Positions 28,568 through 38,328 of a stretch of 64,000 bases of DNA are shown here, piece by piece (the first letter of the stretch is position 1; each line of letters begins with the position of its first letter). Where the stretch lies: positions 620,001 to 684,000 of the forward strand of contig NZ_CP009571.1 in assembly GCF_000764535.1 (NCBI RefSeq), given 5' to 3'. Under the pieces are notes generated by a model. It had not been told where the DNA came from. It made no database searches and worked only from the letters and a program-made list of their open reading frames with translations. Both the position numbers and the translations under genes were made by a program. The DNA is from Sphingomonas taxi. GTDB lineage: Bacteria > Pseudomonadota > Alphaproteobacteria > Sphingomonadales > Sphingomonadaceae.

Positions 28568-29335
28568 GTGGCAGGCGAACCGATTGCGATCGTGACCGGC
28601 GGGGAATCCGGCATCGGCGCGGCCTGCGTCGCGGCGCTCGCCAAGGCTGGCACCCGCGTCGTCTTCACCTATTTCCGCGACGCCGCCGCCGCGCAGGCGG
28701 TGGTGCAGGCTGCCGGCGGCGAGGCCCTCGCGCATGCCGTCCAATGCGACGTCTCCAGCGAAGCCGCGGTCGAGACCCTCTTCGCCGAGGCCGAGGCGCG
28801 CTTCGGCACCGCGACCTGGCTGGTCAATTCCGCCGGGCTCAACATGGCCGGCACCAAGCTGGTCGACATGCCGCTCGACCAGTTCGATCGGGTGATCCGC
28901 TCCGACCTCTACGGCCCGTTCCTCACCTGTCGCCGCTTCGTCCGCGCGGCCGAGGCCGCGAAGGCCGGCGGCCGTATCGTCAACATCTCCTCGATTCACG
29001 AGCGCGCGCCGCGTCCTGGCGGCGCCGATTACGATTCGGCCAAGGGTGGCCTCGCCCAGCTCACCGCGACGCTGGCGCTCGAGCTGGCGCCGTCGCGGAT
29101 CGCGGTCAACGGCATCGCCCCCGGCATGATCCTGACCCCGATGAACGCGCATGCGGTCGCGGATCGCGACTATCGCGCGAAGCTGGAGGCGAACATCCCC
29201 TGGGGCCGCGCCGGCACCGCCGACGAGGTTGCGACGCTCGTCGCCTTCCTGCTCTCGCCCGCCGCCGATTACATCACCGGCACCACCGTGACGATCGACG
29301 GCGCCTTGTCGCTCGTCGTCGCGCAGGGCGCATAA
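28568..29335 (+). CDS. SDR family oxidoreductase
   Basis: The product has 255 residues, a classical short-chain dehydrogenase/reductase. The NAD(P)-binding motif is VTGGESGIGAA at residues 9-19, the catalytic Ser lies in RIVNISSIHE, and YDSAKGG carries the Tyr and Lys of the YxxxK motif. VNSAGLN replaces the usual NNAG. The C-terminal TVTIDGALSLV is typical of glucose 1-dehydrogenase-type members. The start is a GTG at 28568, supported by AGGAGGG at good distance. The next gene starts 10 bases after its stop, so the two form an operon that suggests sugar oxidation. Confidence 0.93.
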   Translation: MAGEPIAIVTGGESGIGAACVAALAKAGTRVVFTYFRDAAAAQAVVQAAGGEALAHAVQCDVSSEAAVETLFAEAEARFGTATWLVNSAGLNMAGTKLVDMPLDQFDRVIRSDLYGPFLTCRRFVRAAEAAKAGGRIVNISSIHERAPRPGGADYDSAKGGLAQLTATLALELAPSRIAVNGIAPGMILTPMNAHAVADRDYRAKLEANIPWGRAGTADEVATLVAFLLSPAADYITGTTVTIDGALSLVVAQGA

Positions 29336-29345
29336 GGAGCGCCCG

Positions 29346-30260
29346 ATGCCCACCTACGCCGTCGAAGCGCTCGACACCGTCACCATCGCCCCGGGTTCGC
29401 CGATCGACGGCATGGACCTGATGAGCCCGTTCGTGTGGCAGGAGCACGGCCGCTACCGCATGCTGGTGCGCGGCGTCCCCGATCCGCTCGGGCCGCACGA
29501 TCCGACCGGGCTGATCGCCAGCGGCTGGAGCGACGACGGCCTCCATTTCACGCTCGACGCGCAACTCGCCATTGCGCCGGGGACCGATCCGCAGGACGCC
29601 GACGCAGGCGGTTGCGAGGACCCGACCGTGCTGATCGCCGACGATGGCAGCTATGTCGTCTATTACACCGGCGTCGACGCCGCCCGCTCGCAGGGCGTGC
29701 TGATCGCCGCCAGCGGCCCGTCGCTCGATACGTTGGTCAAACGCCGCGTCGCGCTCGCCGCACCGGCAGGCGAAGGCAATATCAAGGAGGCGACCTTCGC
29801 GCAGACCCCGGCGGGCGACTGGCGCCTGTTCTACGAATATGCCGCCGCGGAGGACCGAGGCATCGGCGCGTCGCGCGTCGGCATCGCCCGGGCCGAAATG
29901 CTCGGCGATCCGTGGACGTCGCTCGCCGATCCGTTTCCGATCCGCGCTGATTCCTGGGACAATTGGCACCTCTCCACCGGCCCGGTCTGCCAATTGCCCG
30001 GCGCCGATCCGGTGATGTTTTACAATGGCGCGACGCTCGACGCGCGCTGGCGGATCGGCTGGATCAGTTTCTCGCCGGACTTCGCGCACGTCACCGGCCG
30101 CGGCCTCGAACCCGTCATCCTGCCGCCGCCGCCCGAGGATCGCGCCAAGACCGACATCGCCTTCGCTGCATCGACGATCATCGAGAACGGCATGATATCG
30201 TTATACTTTTCGCTGGAGGACCGCATCCTGCGCCGCGCGCGCATCCGATATTACGCGTAA
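29346..30260 (+). CDS. GH130/GH43-like five-bladed beta-propeller glycosidase or phosphorylase
   Basis: The product has 304 residues with no signal peptide, so it is cytoplasmic. Blade motifs of the GH130/GH43 superfamily are visible: MSPFVWQEHGRYRMLVRGVP, GGCEDPTVLIADDGSYVVYY with the EDP motif (near residue 94), GNIKEATFAQTPAGDWRLFY, and PVMFYNGATLDARWRIGWIS, resembling the YNG..xxxxRWRIG segment of GH130. GH130 enzymes phosphorolyse or hydrolyse beta-mannosides. It is paired with an SDR gene 10 bases upstream, which fits breakdown of a sugar or glycoside. The exact substrate is unknown. Confidence 0.85.
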   Translation: MPTYAVEALDTVTIAPGSPIDGMDLMSPFVWQEHGRYRMLVRGVPDPLGPHDPTGLIASGWSDDGLHFTLDAQLAIAPGTDPQDADAGGCEDPTVLIADDGSYVVYYTGVDAARSQGVLIAASGPSLDTLVKRRVALAAPAGEGNIKEATFAQTPAGDWRLFYEYAAAEDRGIGASRVGIARAEMLGDPWTSLADPFPIRADSWDNWHLSTGPVCQLPGADPVMFYNGATLDARWRIGWISFSPDFAHVTGRGLEPVILPPPPEDRAKTDIAFAASTIIENGMISLYFSLEDRILRRARIRYYA

Positions 30261-30303
30261 CAAGCTTGCGTTGAAGGGGCCTCCCGCGACATAGGGCGTC
30301 GCC

Positions 30304-32022
30304 ATGACCCAGTTTGACAAGTCCCGCCTGCCGAGCCGTCACGTCTCCGTCGGCCCCGAACGCGCCCCGCATCGCAGTTATTATTATGCCATGGGCATCG
30401 GCGAGGAGGATATCGCCAAGCCCTTCGTCGCGCTCGCCAGCGCCGGCAACAATTCGGCGCCGTGCAACACCACGCTCGACGGTCAGGCCGATGCCGCGCA
30501 GGCCGGCGTGATCCAGGGCGGCGGCATGCCGCGCCGCTTCAACACGATCACCGTCACCGACGGTATCGCGATGGGCCATCAGGGGATGAAGGCGTCGCTG
30601 GTCAGCCGCGAGGTGATCGCCGATTCGGTCGAGCTGTCGGTGCGCGGCCATTGCTACGACGCGCTGGTCGGCTTCGCCGGCTGCGACAAGTCGCTGCCCG
30701 GCATGATGATGGCGATGCTGCGCCTCAACATCCCGTCGATCTTCGTCTACGGCGGCTCGATCCTGCCCGGCCGCTTCCACGACCGCGACGTCACCGTCGT
30801 CGACGTGTTCGAGGTGGTCGGCAAATATGCCGCCGGCGCCTGTCCGCTGTCGGAAGTCCACGAACTCGAAAAGGTCGCCTGTCCCGGTCACGGCGCCTGC
30901 GGTGGCCAGTTCACCGCCAACACCATGGCCTGCGTCGGCGAGGCGATCGGCCTCAGCCTGCCCAACAGCAACATGGTCCCCGCACCTTATTCGACGCGCG
31001 AGCAGATCGCCGTCGCCGCCGGCGCGCAGGTGATGGAGCTGGTCGCGAAGCAACTCCGCCCGCGCGACATCTGCACCCGCGAAGCCTTCATCAACGCCGC
31101 CCGCGTCGTCGCCGCCACCGGCGGCTCGACCAACGCCGCGCTGCACCTGCCGGCGATGGCGAGCGAGGCGGGCATCGACTTCGACCTGTTCGACGTCGCC
31201 GAGGCGTTCAAGTCGACGCCGTATATCGCAGACCTCAAGCCCGGCGGGCGGTATGTCGCGAAGGACATGTACGAGGCGGGCGGCGTCTACATGCTGATGA
31301 AGACGATGCTCGCCGGCGGCCTGCTCGACGGCAATTGCATGACCGTAACCGGGCGTACGCTGGGCGAGAACATCGATCAGGTGACGTGGAACCCCGACCA
31401 GAAGGTCATCTACGACGTCGCCACGCCATTGAGCCCGACCGGCGGCGTCGTCGGCCTGCGCGGCAGCCTTGCGCCCGACGGGGCGATCGTGAAGGTCGCC
31501 GGCATGCACCGCCTCCAGTTCGAGGGGCCGGCGCGCGTCTTCGATTGCGAGGAGGATTGCTTCGCCGCGGTCGAGGCGCGCAGCATCAACGAGGGCGAGG
31601 TGCTCATCATCCGCTACGAGGGGCCGAAGGGCGGCCCCGGCATGCGCGAGATGCTGTCGACCACCGCCGCGCTCTACGGCCTCGGCATGGGCGAGAAGGT
31701 CGCGCTCATCACCGATGGCCGCTTCTCGGGCGCGACGCGCGGCTTCTGCATCGGCCATGTCGGGCCCGAAGCCGCCGAGGGTGGCCCGATCGCCCTGGTC
31801 GAGGACGGCGACACGATCCGCATCGACGCGGAGGCGGGCACGATCGACCTGCTGGTCGACGATGCCGTGCTCGCCGAGCGCCGCGCCGCGTGGCGCCCGC
31901 GGGTGAACGATTACGGCTCGGGCGCATTGTGGCGCTATGCCCAGAACGTCGGACCTGCCTGGCAGGGCGCTGTCACCCATCCCGGCGCCAAGGCCGAAAC
32001 GCACGTCTATGCGGATATCTGA
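30304..32022 (+). CDS. ilvD: Dihydroxy-acid dehydratase
   Basis: IlvD dehydrates 2,3-dihydroxy-isovalerate and 2,3-dihydroxy-3-methylvalerate in branched-chain amino acid synthesis. The 572-residue length fits the [2Fe-2S] type. Cluster cysteines are visible in [21 protein letters not shown] and [19 protein letters not shown]. The C-terminal part contains [12 protein letters not shown] and [20 protein letters not shown], with the catalytic Ser. IlvD/Edd relatives that dehydrate sugar acids are similar, but the sequence follows the IlvD pattern throughout. A small lipoprotein gene starts inside its 3' end. Confidence 0.95.
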   Translation: MTQFDKSRLPSRHVSVGPERAPHRSYYYAMGIGEEDIAKPFVALASAGNNSAPCNTTLDGQADAAQAGVIQGGGMPRRFNTITVTDGIAMGHQGMKASLVSREVIADSVELSVRGHCYDALVGFAGCDKSLPGMMMAMLRLNIPSIFVYGGSILPGRFHDRDVTVVDVFEVVGKYAAGACPLSEVHELEKVACPGHGACGGQFTANTMACVGEAIGLSLPNSNMVPAPYSTREQIAVAAGAQVMELVAKQLRPRDICTREAFINAARVVAATGGSTNAALHLPAMASEAGIDFDLFDVAEAFKSTPYIADLKPGGRYVAKDMYEAGGVYMLMKTMLAGGLLDGNCMTVTGRTLGENIDQVTWNPDQKVIYDVATPLSPTGGVVGLRGSLAPDGAIVKVAGMHRLQFEGPARVFDCEEDCFAAVEARSINEGEVLIIRYEGPKGGPGMREMLSTTAALYGLGMGEKVALITDGRFSGATRGFCIGHVGPEAAEGGPIALVEDGDTIRIDAEAGTIDLLVDDAVLAERRAAWRPRVNDYGSGALWRYAQNVGPAWQGAVTHPGAKAETHVYADI

Positions 32023-32404
32023 TCGCGGCGCGGCGGGGGCGGCGCTGCTGCTCCTCGCCGCGTGCAGCGATCCGCACGCCGACGGCAACACGCTGGCGCG
32101 GATCGAATTGGCGCAGGCCGAGGCGGCGGAGGACGACGGCAACATCCTTTGTGCGCGGGACGGGGAGTCGCTGAAGCGCGACTGCACCGTCGACCGCACG
32201 CAGGGCGAGCGCGGCCTGATCCTCACCGTGCGCCACGCCGATGGCGGCTTCCACCGCCTGCTCGTGACGCGGGACGGCCGCGGCGTGGTCGCGGCGGACG
32301 GTGCCGAGGCGGCAAGGGTGACGATCCCCGAGCCGGGTCTGATCGACGTCGCGCTCGGCACCGATCGCTACCGTCTCCCCGCGACGATCAAGCCCGCCCG
32401 ATGA
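32009..32404 (+). CDS. Small lipoprotein embedded between ilvD and nnr
   Basis: The product has 131 residues. The lipoprotein signal is [15 protein letters not shown], with the lipidated Cys at residue 20. The mature part contains [40 protein letters not shown] and [20 protein letters not shown], ending [11 protein letters not shown]. Two further cysteines may form a disulfide in the periplasm. I do not recognise a named family. It overlaps ilvD by 14 bases and shares ATGA with nnr, so it is translated within that operon, although no functional link to either enzyme is evident. Confidence 0.85.
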   Translation: MRISDRGAAGAALLLLAACSDPHADGNTLARIELAQAEAAEDDGNILCARDGESLKRDCTVDRTQGERGLILTVRHADGGFHRLLVTRDGRGVVAADGAEAARVTIPEPGLIDVALGTDRYRLPATIKPAR

Positions 32405-33789
32405 TCGCGATCGACGGCCAGCCGATCCTCACCGCCGCGCAGATGCACGCCGCGGAAGATGCCGCGATCGCCGCCGGCACGTCGGTCACGGCGCTGATGC
32501 AGCGGGCGGGCGAGGGCATCGCCGCCGCCGCGCGCCGGCTTTCCGCCGGTGCCGACATCCTCGTCCTGTGCGGCCCCGGCAACAACGGCGGCGACGGCTA
32601 TGTCGCCGCGACGACGCTCGCCCGCCTCGGCCACCCGGTCCGCGTCGCCGCCGGCGCCCCGCCGAAGACCGACGCCGCCATCGCCGCGCGCGCCGGCTGG
32701 ACCGGTCCGATCGAGCCGCTCGCCGAGACCGCACCCGCGCCGGTCCTGATCGATTGCCTGTTCGGCACCGGCGTGACGCGTCCGCTCGCACCCGAGATCG
32801 ACGCGACGCTCGCCCTCCTGTCGCGCGCCGCGCGCCTCGTCATCGCCGCCGATTTGCCCAGCGGCACGGATGCCGACAGCGCCCGGGCCCCAGATTGGGC
32901 CACGGACCACCCCGTTACGCTGACGCTCGCGCTCGGCGCGCTCAAGCCCGCACACGTCCTCCACCCCGCCGCGGCCGCCTGCGGCACCATCCGCCTGATC
33001 GACCTCGCTATCGACCGCCCCGATACGGTCGCCGTCGCCGGCGGGCCGACGCTGCCGCAGCCCGGCGCCGCCTCGCACAAATATACCCGCGGCATGGTCG
33101 CGATCGTCACGGGGGCGATGGAAGGCGCCGCCCGCCTCGCGGCCGTCGCCGCACTGCGCAGCGGTGCGGGCTATGTCACGCTTTACGGCGGCAGCGGGCA
33201 GGGCGGTCCCGACGCGATCGTCCACCGCCCCTACGACCCCGAAGCGCTCGCCGACGACCGCATCGGCGCGATCCTGATCGGCCCCGGCCTCGGCCGCGAC
33301 GACGAGGCACGCGCGCGGCTCGCCGCGCTGATCGCCGCCGACACGCACCGGCTCGTCATCGACGGCGACGCGCTCCACCTGCTCGACCCGGACGCGTTGC
33401 GCGACCGCCGCAATCCGGTCGTCCTCACCCCCCACGCCGGCGAGTTCCGCGCGCTGTTCGGCACCCCCGACGGCGCGCTGATCGATCAGGCGCGTAGCGC
33501 CGCGGCCCGCGCCGCCGCCATCGTCGTCCTTAAGGGCGCGACCACGATCGTTGCCAGCCCCACCCATGCCCGCGTCCACCCCGCCGGCAATCCATGGCTT
33601 TCGACCGCCGGCACCGGCGACGTCCTCGCCGGCACGATCGCCGCGCAGCTCGCGCAACCCCACGCTGATCCGCTCGCCGCGGCCGACGCCGGCGTCTGGC
33701 TCCACGCCCGCGCCGCCCGGATCGTGGGGAAAAGCTTCATCGCCGACGACTTGGCAAATGCGCTCACCCCCGCCAGAGCCGGCGCATGA
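32401..33789 (+). CDS. nnr: Bifunctional NAD(P)H-hydrate epimerase / ADP-dependent NAD(P)H-hydrate dehydratase
   Basis: This enzyme repairs hydrated NADH and NADPH. The product has 462 residues. The N-terminal YjeF_N epimerase domain has VLCGPGNNGGDGYVAATTLA at about residues 55-75 and DCLFGTGVTRPL. The C-terminal ribokinase-like dehydratase domain has IGPGLGRDDEAR, VIDGDALHLL, VLTPHAGEFRALFG, VVLKGATTIVA and the catalytic NPWLSTAGTGDVLAGTIAA. Both domains look complete. It overlaps the lipoprotein gene before it and the methyltransferase gene after it by 4 bases each. Confidence 0.95.
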   Translation: MIAIDGQPILTAAQMHAAEDAAIAAGTSVTALMQRAGEGIAAAARRLSAGADILVLCGPGNNGGDGYVAATTLARLGHPVRVAAGAPPKTDAAIAARAGWTGPIEPLAETAPAPVLIDCLFGTGVTRPLAPEIDATLALLSRAARLVIAADLPSGTDADSARAPDWATDHPVTLTLALGALKPAHVLHPAAAACGTIRLIDLAIDRPDTVAVAGGPTLPQPGAASHKYTRGMVAIVTGAMEGAARLAAVAALRSGAGYVTLYGGSGQGGPDAIVHRPYDPEALADDRIGAILIGPGLGRDDEARARLAALIAADTHRLVIDGDALHLLDPDALRDRRNPVVLTPHAGEFRALFGTPDGALIDQARSAAARAAAIVVLKGATTIVASPTHARVHPAGNPWLSTAGTGDVLAGTIAAQLAQPHADPLAAADAGVWLHARAARIVGKSFIADDLANALTPARAGA

Positions 33790-34973
33790 CCTCCACCGAT
33801 ACGATCCTGCGCGTCGCGGCGCGCGGAGACGGCGTCACCGCCGACGGCCGCCACGCCGCCTTCGCCGCGCCCGGCGACCTGCTCGGCGCCGACGGCACGC
33901 TGACCCACGGCCCGCACCATCAGGCGCCGCCCTGCCGCCACTTCCCCGAATGCGGCGGCTGCCAGCTCCAGCACCTCGACGACGACGCTTATGCCGCCTT
34001 CGTCACCGACCGTGTTGCCAGCGCGCTCGACGGTCAGGAGCTGATCGCCACGCTGCGCCCGCCGCTCGTCTCGCCGCCCAACACCCGCCGCCGCGCGACG
34101 CTGCATGCGGAGGGGAAGGGCGGTCGCGTCACGCTCGGCTTCACCGCCGAGAAGAGCCATGCGATCGTCGACATGCGCGAATGCCATATCCTCGCGCCCG
34201 CCTTGTTCGCGGTCGTCGGCCCGTTGCGCACCCTGCTCCAAAAGCTCGGCTTCAAGCGGCGCGGCGACGTCCATCTGACCCTGTCCGACCAGGGTCCGGA
34301 CGTGATGGTGACCAACCTCACCGCCGACGGCCTCGCCGCCGCCGAGGCGATCACGAGCTTCTGCGAACGCCACGGCATCGCGCGCTTCGCGCTCGACAGC
34401 GGCATCGGCGCCGAGACGCGCTGGGAGCCGCAGCCGGTGACGATCACGCTGGGTGGCCACCCGGTGCCGCTGCCCCCCGCCGCATTCCTGCAGGCGACGC
34501 AGGAGGGCGAGGACGCGCTCGTCGCCGCGATGCGCGAAGCGACCAGCGGCGCCGCGACGATCGCCGACCTGTTCGCCGGCCTCGGCACGTTCACGCTCGC
34601 ACTGCCCGCGCGCGTCTACGCGGCGGAGGGCGCGCGCGACGCGCTCTTTTCGTTGAAGGCGGCGGCGGGCAGGGGCCAGCTTCCCGTCTTCACCGAACAC
34701 CGCGACCTCTACCGCCGCCCGCTGACGGTGGCCGAGCTCGACCGGTTCGACGCGATCGTGATCGATCCGCCGCGCGCCGGCGCCCGCGAGCAGGTCGAGG
34801 CGCTCGCCGCCTGTCAGGCCAAGGTGATCGGCTACGTCTCGTGCAACCCGTCCAGCTTCGCCCGCGACGCGAAGCTGCTGATCGACGGCGGCTGGCGGAT
34901 CGACTGGGTCCAGCCCGTCGGCCAGTTCCGCTGGTCCACCCACGTCGAACTGGCGGCGCGCTTCGTGCGGTGA
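33786..34973 (+). CDS. TrmA/RlmD family uracil-C5 RNA methyltransferase with [4Fe-4S] motif
   Basis: The product has 395 residues. Iron-sulfur ligands are visible in CRHFPECGGCQLQ (Cx5Cx2C) with a fourth Cys in DMRECHILAP. The SAM fold contains TIADLFAGLGTFTLAL and VIDPPRAGA. The catalytic cysteine is in YVSCNPSSFARD, and a general base Glu near the C terminus (STHVELAARF) completes the site. It makes 5-methyluridine in 23S rRNA (U747 or U1939 type); which site is not clear from sequence. The N-terminal TRAM domain is reduced, as in many alphaproteobacterial members. The stop is followed by a block of inverted repeats. Confidence 0.92.
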   Translation: MTSTDTILRVAARGDGVTADGRHAAFAAPGDLLGADGTLTHGPHHQAPPCRHFPECGGCQLQHLDDDAYAAFVTDRVASALDGQELIATLRPPLVSPPNTRRRATLHAEGKGGRVTLGFTAEKSHAIVDMRECHILAPALFAVVGPLRTLLQKLGFKRRGDVHLTLSDQGPDVMVTNLTADGLAAAEAITSFCERHGIARFALDSGIGAETRWEPQPVTITLGGHPVPLPPAAFLQATQEGEDALVAAMREATSGAATIADLFAGLGTFTLALPARVYAAEGARDALFSLKAAAGRGQLPVFTEHRDLYRRPLTVAELDRFDAIVIDPPRAGAREQVEALAACQAKVIGYVSCNPSSFARDAKLLIDGGWRIDWVQPVGQFRWSTHVELAARFVR

Positions 34974-34976
34974 TGT

Positions 34977-35109
34977 CGCGCGAAGACGCGAAGACGCGAA
35001 GAGGTCCCGCCAGGCGGCGACCGAAGCGACCGGAAGACAATGCGCCGCATGGGGAACGCGCCCCAGCTATCCCGATCGCAACACCTTCGCGTCTTCGCGT
35101 CTTCGCGCG
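34977..35109. repeat. Perfect 25-base inverted repeat built from an 8-base unit (GAAGACGC)
   Basis: CGCGCGAAGACGCGAAGACG plus CGAAG at 34977-35001 is repeated exactly in inverted form at 35085-35109, with 83 bases between. The arm itself repeats the unit CGAAGACG. The flanks GATGT and ACATC also match. It starts 4 bases after the uracil methyltransferase stop. Confidence 0.85.
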
Positions 35110-35139
35110 AAAACATCATCGGCCTGAAAAGAAAGATGG

Positions 35140-35289
35140 TTCACGCGGAGGCGCGGAGATGTTGCGCCCGCGGGCAGATCACCGATCGTCGCCAGCTTCC
35201 CGCTCGCGGCAGCCACAAACGCCAATGTCTCCTGATCGCGCCACCTGCGCCAAGGGCGGGATCTCCGCGCCTCCGCGCCTCCGCGTGAA
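35140..35289. repeat. Inverted repeat of a related 8-base unit (GGAGGCGC)
   Basis: TTCACGCGGAGGCGCGGAGA plus T (35140-35160) returns in inverted form at 35261-35289, where one extra 8-base unit CTCCGCGC is present. It ends 2 bases before the truA stop codon. Together with the preceding repeat it fills the 317 bases between the two convergent genes. Confidence 0.85.
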
Positions 35290-35290
35290 C

Positions 35291-36028
35291 TCAATATACG
35301 GCGGAGACGAAGAACAGCCCGTCCGGCGGCGCGTTCAACCCCAGCCGCGCCCGGTCCCGCGCCTCCAGCGCCACCCGCACGTCGTCCACCGACCAGCGCC
35401 CCATGCCGACAAGCGCCAGACACCCGACCATCGAGCGCACCTGATGGTGGAGGAACGACCGCGCCGCCGCCCGCACCGAGATCCGTTCGCCCGCCCGCGT
35501 CACCGATAGCAGATCGAGCGTCCGCACCGGGCTGTCCGCCTGACAATGTGCCGAGCGGAACGTGGTGAAGTCGTGCCGCCCGACCAGCACCGCCGCCGCT
35601 GCCGCCATCGCGTCGGCATCGAGCATCTGCGGCACCTGCCACGCCAGCCCCGCCTCCCAGGTCAGCGGCGCCCGGCGGTTGACGATGCGATACTCATACG
35701 CCCGCCCCAGACAGGAAAACCGGGCATGCCAGTCGTCCGCCACCACGACGCAATCGAGCACCGCCACCGGCGCCGGCCGTACCCGCGCATTCAGCGCCTC
35801 CATCAACCGGAACGGCCCGATATCCTTGGCGATATCGACATGCGCGCGCATCCCCAGCCCATGCACCCCGGCATCGGTCCGCCCCGCCGCATGCACCGCG
35901 GTCCGCTCGCCGGTCACCGCGAACACCGCCTCCTCCAGCGCTTGCTGCACGCTCGGCCCGTGTTTCTGCCGCTGCCAGCCCATGAACGGCCGGCCGTCAT
36001 ATTCCACCGTCAGCGCGAACCGCGTCAA
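35291..36028 (-). CDS. truA: tRNA pseudouridine(38-40) synthase
   Basis: TruA makes pseudouridine at positions 38-40 of the tRNA anticodon arm. The product has 245 residues from a TTG start at 36028 that overlaps the fmt stop (TTGA); this start gives the family N terminus [19 protein letters not shown]. The catalytic Asp is in [11 protein letters not shown]. Other motifs are [26 protein letters not shown] and [14 protein letters not shown]. Co-translation with fmt is likely. Confidence 0.95.
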   Translation of the reverse strand: MTRFALTVEYDGRPFMGWQRQKHGPSVQQALEEAVFAVTGERTAVHAAGRTDAGVHGLGMRAHVDIAKDIGPFRLMEALNARVRPAPVAVLDCVVVADDWHARFSCLGRAYEYRIVNRRAPLTWEAGLAWQVPQMLDADAMAAAAAVLVGRHDFTTFRSAHCQADSPVRTLDLLSVTRAGERISVRAAARSFLHHQVRSMVGCLALVGMGRWSVDDVRVALEARDRARLGLNAPPDGLFFVSAVY

Positions 36029-36936
36029 AGCTGCGTACCCGATCGCACCGGAAAGCCGCGCAGCAACTCCGCCGTACTCGTCACCCCGCGCCCGGCGCGC
36101 TGCACCAGCGTCGGCCGGATCGCGCCGTCGGCGCAGGCGATCGTCAGCGCGTCGTCCACCGTCGTCCCCTCGCCACCGGGGAAGCTGAACGGCAGCACGT
36201 CCGCGGAGAGCACCTTGACCCGCTCGCCCGCGATCTCGAACCACGCCCCCGGCGCCGGGTGCATCGCGCGCACCAGCCGCTCGACCTCGACCGCGCTGCG
36301 CGTGAAGTCGATCCGCGCCTCCGCCTTGTCGATCTTGCTGGCATAAGTGACGCCCGCCTCGGGCTGCGCCACCGGCGGATGCGCGTCGGGATCGCCGAGC
36401 ACTTCGACCATCAACCGCGCGCCCAACGCCGCCAGCTCTGCGGTCAGCTCACCCGCGGTCTTGCGATCGACCGCCACGCGCCCTTCCATCCGCACCGGCC
36501 CGGTATCGAGCCCCGCCTCCATCTGCATGATCCCAACCCCGGTCTCGGCATCGCCAGCGAGGATCGCGCGCTGCACCGGCGCCGCCCCGCGCCAGCGCGG
36601 TAGCAGCGAGCCATGCACGTTGAGACAGCCGAAGCGCGGCGCCGCCAGCACCGGCTTGGGCAGGATCAGCCCGTACGCCGCCACCACCGCGACATCCGCG
36701 TCCAGCGCCGCGAACGCCGCCTGCTCTTCCGCGCCCTTCAGGCTGACCGGATGCCGCACCGCGATCCCGAGCGCTTCGGCGCGCTGCTGCACCGGCGAGG
36801 CGACCGTCTCGCGCCCGCGCCGCCCGCCGGGGCGCGGCGGTTGGCTATAGGCCGCGACGACGTCATGCCCGGCCGAAACCAGCGCCTCCAGCGTCGGTAC
36901 GGCGAAGTCGGGGGTTCCCATGAAGATGATCCGCAT
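36025..36936 (-). CDS. fmt: Methionyl-tRNA formyltransferase
   Basis: Fmt formylates initiator Met-tRNA with 10-formyltetrahydrofolate. The product has 303 residues. The N-terminal hydrolase domain begins [19 protein letters not shown]; the active site has [20 protein letters not shown] and the catalytic Asp in [10 protein letters not shown]. The C-terminal OB-like domain follows (from about residue 205) and starts with the R-x-H-P pattern in [13 protein letters not shown]. It is followed directly by truA and diverges from recR, which is followed by def; deformylase and formyltransferase are thus in the same neighbourhood. Confidence 0.96.
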   Translation of the reverse strand: MRIIFMGTPDFAVPTLEALVSAGHDVVAAYSQPPRPGGRRGRETVASPVQQRAEALGIAVRHPVSLKGAEEQAAFAALDADVAVVAAYGLILPKPVLAAPRFGCLNVHGSLLPRWRGAAPVQRAILAGDAETGVGIMQMEAGLDTGPVRMEGRVAVDRKTAGELTAELAALGARLMVEVLGDPDAHPPVAQPEAGVTYASKIDKAEARIDFTRSAVEVERLVRAMHPAPGAWFEIAGERVKVLSADVLPFSFPGGEGTTVDDALTIACADGAIRPTLVQRAGRGVTSTAELLRGFPVRSGTQL

Positions 36937-36990
36937 GGCCTGCCTTCAACGCGCTGGCGGGCGACGGCGCAACCCCCTATCTGTTCCGTC

Positions 36991-37584
36991 ATGGCCTCTC
37001 CCGAAATCGAAGCCCTGACCCAGGCGCTCGCGCGCCTCCCCGGCCTTGGCCCGCGCTCGGCGCGCCGCGCGGTGCTGCATCTGCTCAAGAAGCGCGAGGC
37101 GGCGCTCGGTCCGCTGCGCGCCGCGCTCGAGGCGGTCGACGAACGGCTCGAGACCTGTGCCACCTGCGGCAACGTCGACACCGCCAACCCCTGCGCGATC
37201 TGCGCCGACCCGCGCCGCGACCAGCGCTCGCTCTGCGTGGTGGAGGAAGTGGCGGACCTGTGGGCGCTCGAACGCTCGCGGCTGTTCCCCGGTCGCTTCC
37301 ACGTCCTCGGCGGCCGGCTGTCGGCGCTCGAAGGCATCCGCCCGGAAGATCTCGCGATCGACGCGCTGGTCACGCGCATCGAGGCGGGCGGTATCGACGA
37401 GGTCGTCCTCGCGATGAACGCGACGCTGGAGGGCCAGACGACGGCGCATTACCTCGCCGACCGCATCGAACGCTTCCCGGTACGCGTGACCCAGCTCGCG
37501 CACGGCCTGCCGGTCGGCGGCGAACTGGATTATCTCGACGAAGGCACGCTCGCGCAGGCGCTGCGCGCGCGGCGTCCGGTCTGA
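36991..37584 (+). CDS. recR: Recombination protein RecR
   Basis: RecR loads RecA at gaps with RecF and RecO. The 197-residue length is normal. It has the N-terminal helix-hairpin-helix [20 protein letters not shown], the zinc finger [16 protein letters not shown], the Toprim domain starting [15 protein letters not shown] with [20 protein letters not shown], and the C-terminal THGLPVG-like segment [20 protein letters not shown]. It diverges from fmt and precedes def. Confidence 0.97.
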   Translation: MASPEIEALTQALARLPGLGPRSARRAVLHLLKKREAALGPLRAALEAVDERLETCATCGNVDTANPCAICADPRRDQRSLCVVEEVADLWALERSRLFPGRFHVLGGRLSALEGIRPEDLAIDALVTRIEAGGIDEVVLAMNATLEGQTTAHYLADRIERFPVRVTQLAHGLPVGGELDYLDEGTLAQALRARRPV

Positions 37585-37656
37585 ATTCCTCCCCGTGCCG
37601 GGGGACGATTACGCTCGAACTTGACGCCAAACCCCTCGCCACCTAGCTGACCGGGC

Positions 37657-38175
37657 ATGGCAGTCCTCCCCATCGTCGAAGTCCCCGATCCGCGCCTGCG
37701 CCTGATCTCCAAGCCCGTCGAGCAGGTCACCGACGAGACGCGCGCCTTCGTCCGGGACATGATCGACACGATGTATGACGCCAACGGCATCGGCCTCGCC
37801 GCGATCCAGGTCGGTATCGACAGCCGCATCCTCGTCATCGACCTGCAGGACGAGAAGGACGAGGAAGACAAGCCGATCAAGGCGCCCCACGCCTATATCA
37901 ACCCCGAAATCCTCTCGGTCAGCGAGGAGACGAGCAGCTACAACGAAGGCTGCCTGTCGATCCCCGAACAATATGCCGACGTCGCCCGCCCTGCGAGCTG
38001 CCGCGTCCGCTGGCTCGACGAACAGGGCGAGCGCCACGAGGAAGAGCTGACCGGCCTGCTCTCGACCTGCATGCAGCATGAGATCGACCATCTCAACGGC
38101 GTGCTCTTCATCGACCATATCAGCCGCCTGAAGCGCGACATGGTGATGAAGAAGCTGGCGAAGATGCGCCGCTAA
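37657..38175 (+). CDS. def: Peptide deformylase
   Basis: Def removes the formyl group from nascent chains. The product has 172 residues, with all three catalytic motifs: GIGLAAIQVG, EGCLSIPEQ (with the metal-binding Cys) and QHEIDHLNGVLFID (two metal-binding His and the catalytic Glu). The N terminus MAVLPIVEVPDPRLRLISKP is typical. It is 72 bases after recR on the same strand. Confidence 0.97.
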   Translation: MAVLPIVEVPDPRLRLISKPVEQVTDETRAFVRDMIDTMYDANGIGLAAIQVGIDSRILVIDLQDEKDEEDKPIKAPHAYINPEILSVSEETSSYNEGCLSIPEQYADVARPASCRVRWLDEQGERHEEELTGLLSTCMQHEIDHLNGVLFIDHISRLKRDMVMKKLAKMRR

Positions 38176-38328
38176 GGCGTTTGCCCAGCCCCCCTGAAGG
38201 AAGGGGCGGGGCTTGCTAGCCTCTCGCATCCCATCTGCCGTATTTAGGGACTGTCCTCCCCCCGACGTTCGATCTATGTTCCTCGCCACGACAAGACTGC
38301 CGGCGCGGTTTGCCGGCCGCCAAAGGGA

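Noticed and set aside
34977..35289. CRISPR array
   Set aside because: The units are 8 bases, contiguous and inverted around a spacer. There are no 25-40 base direct repeats with unique spacers and no cas genes.
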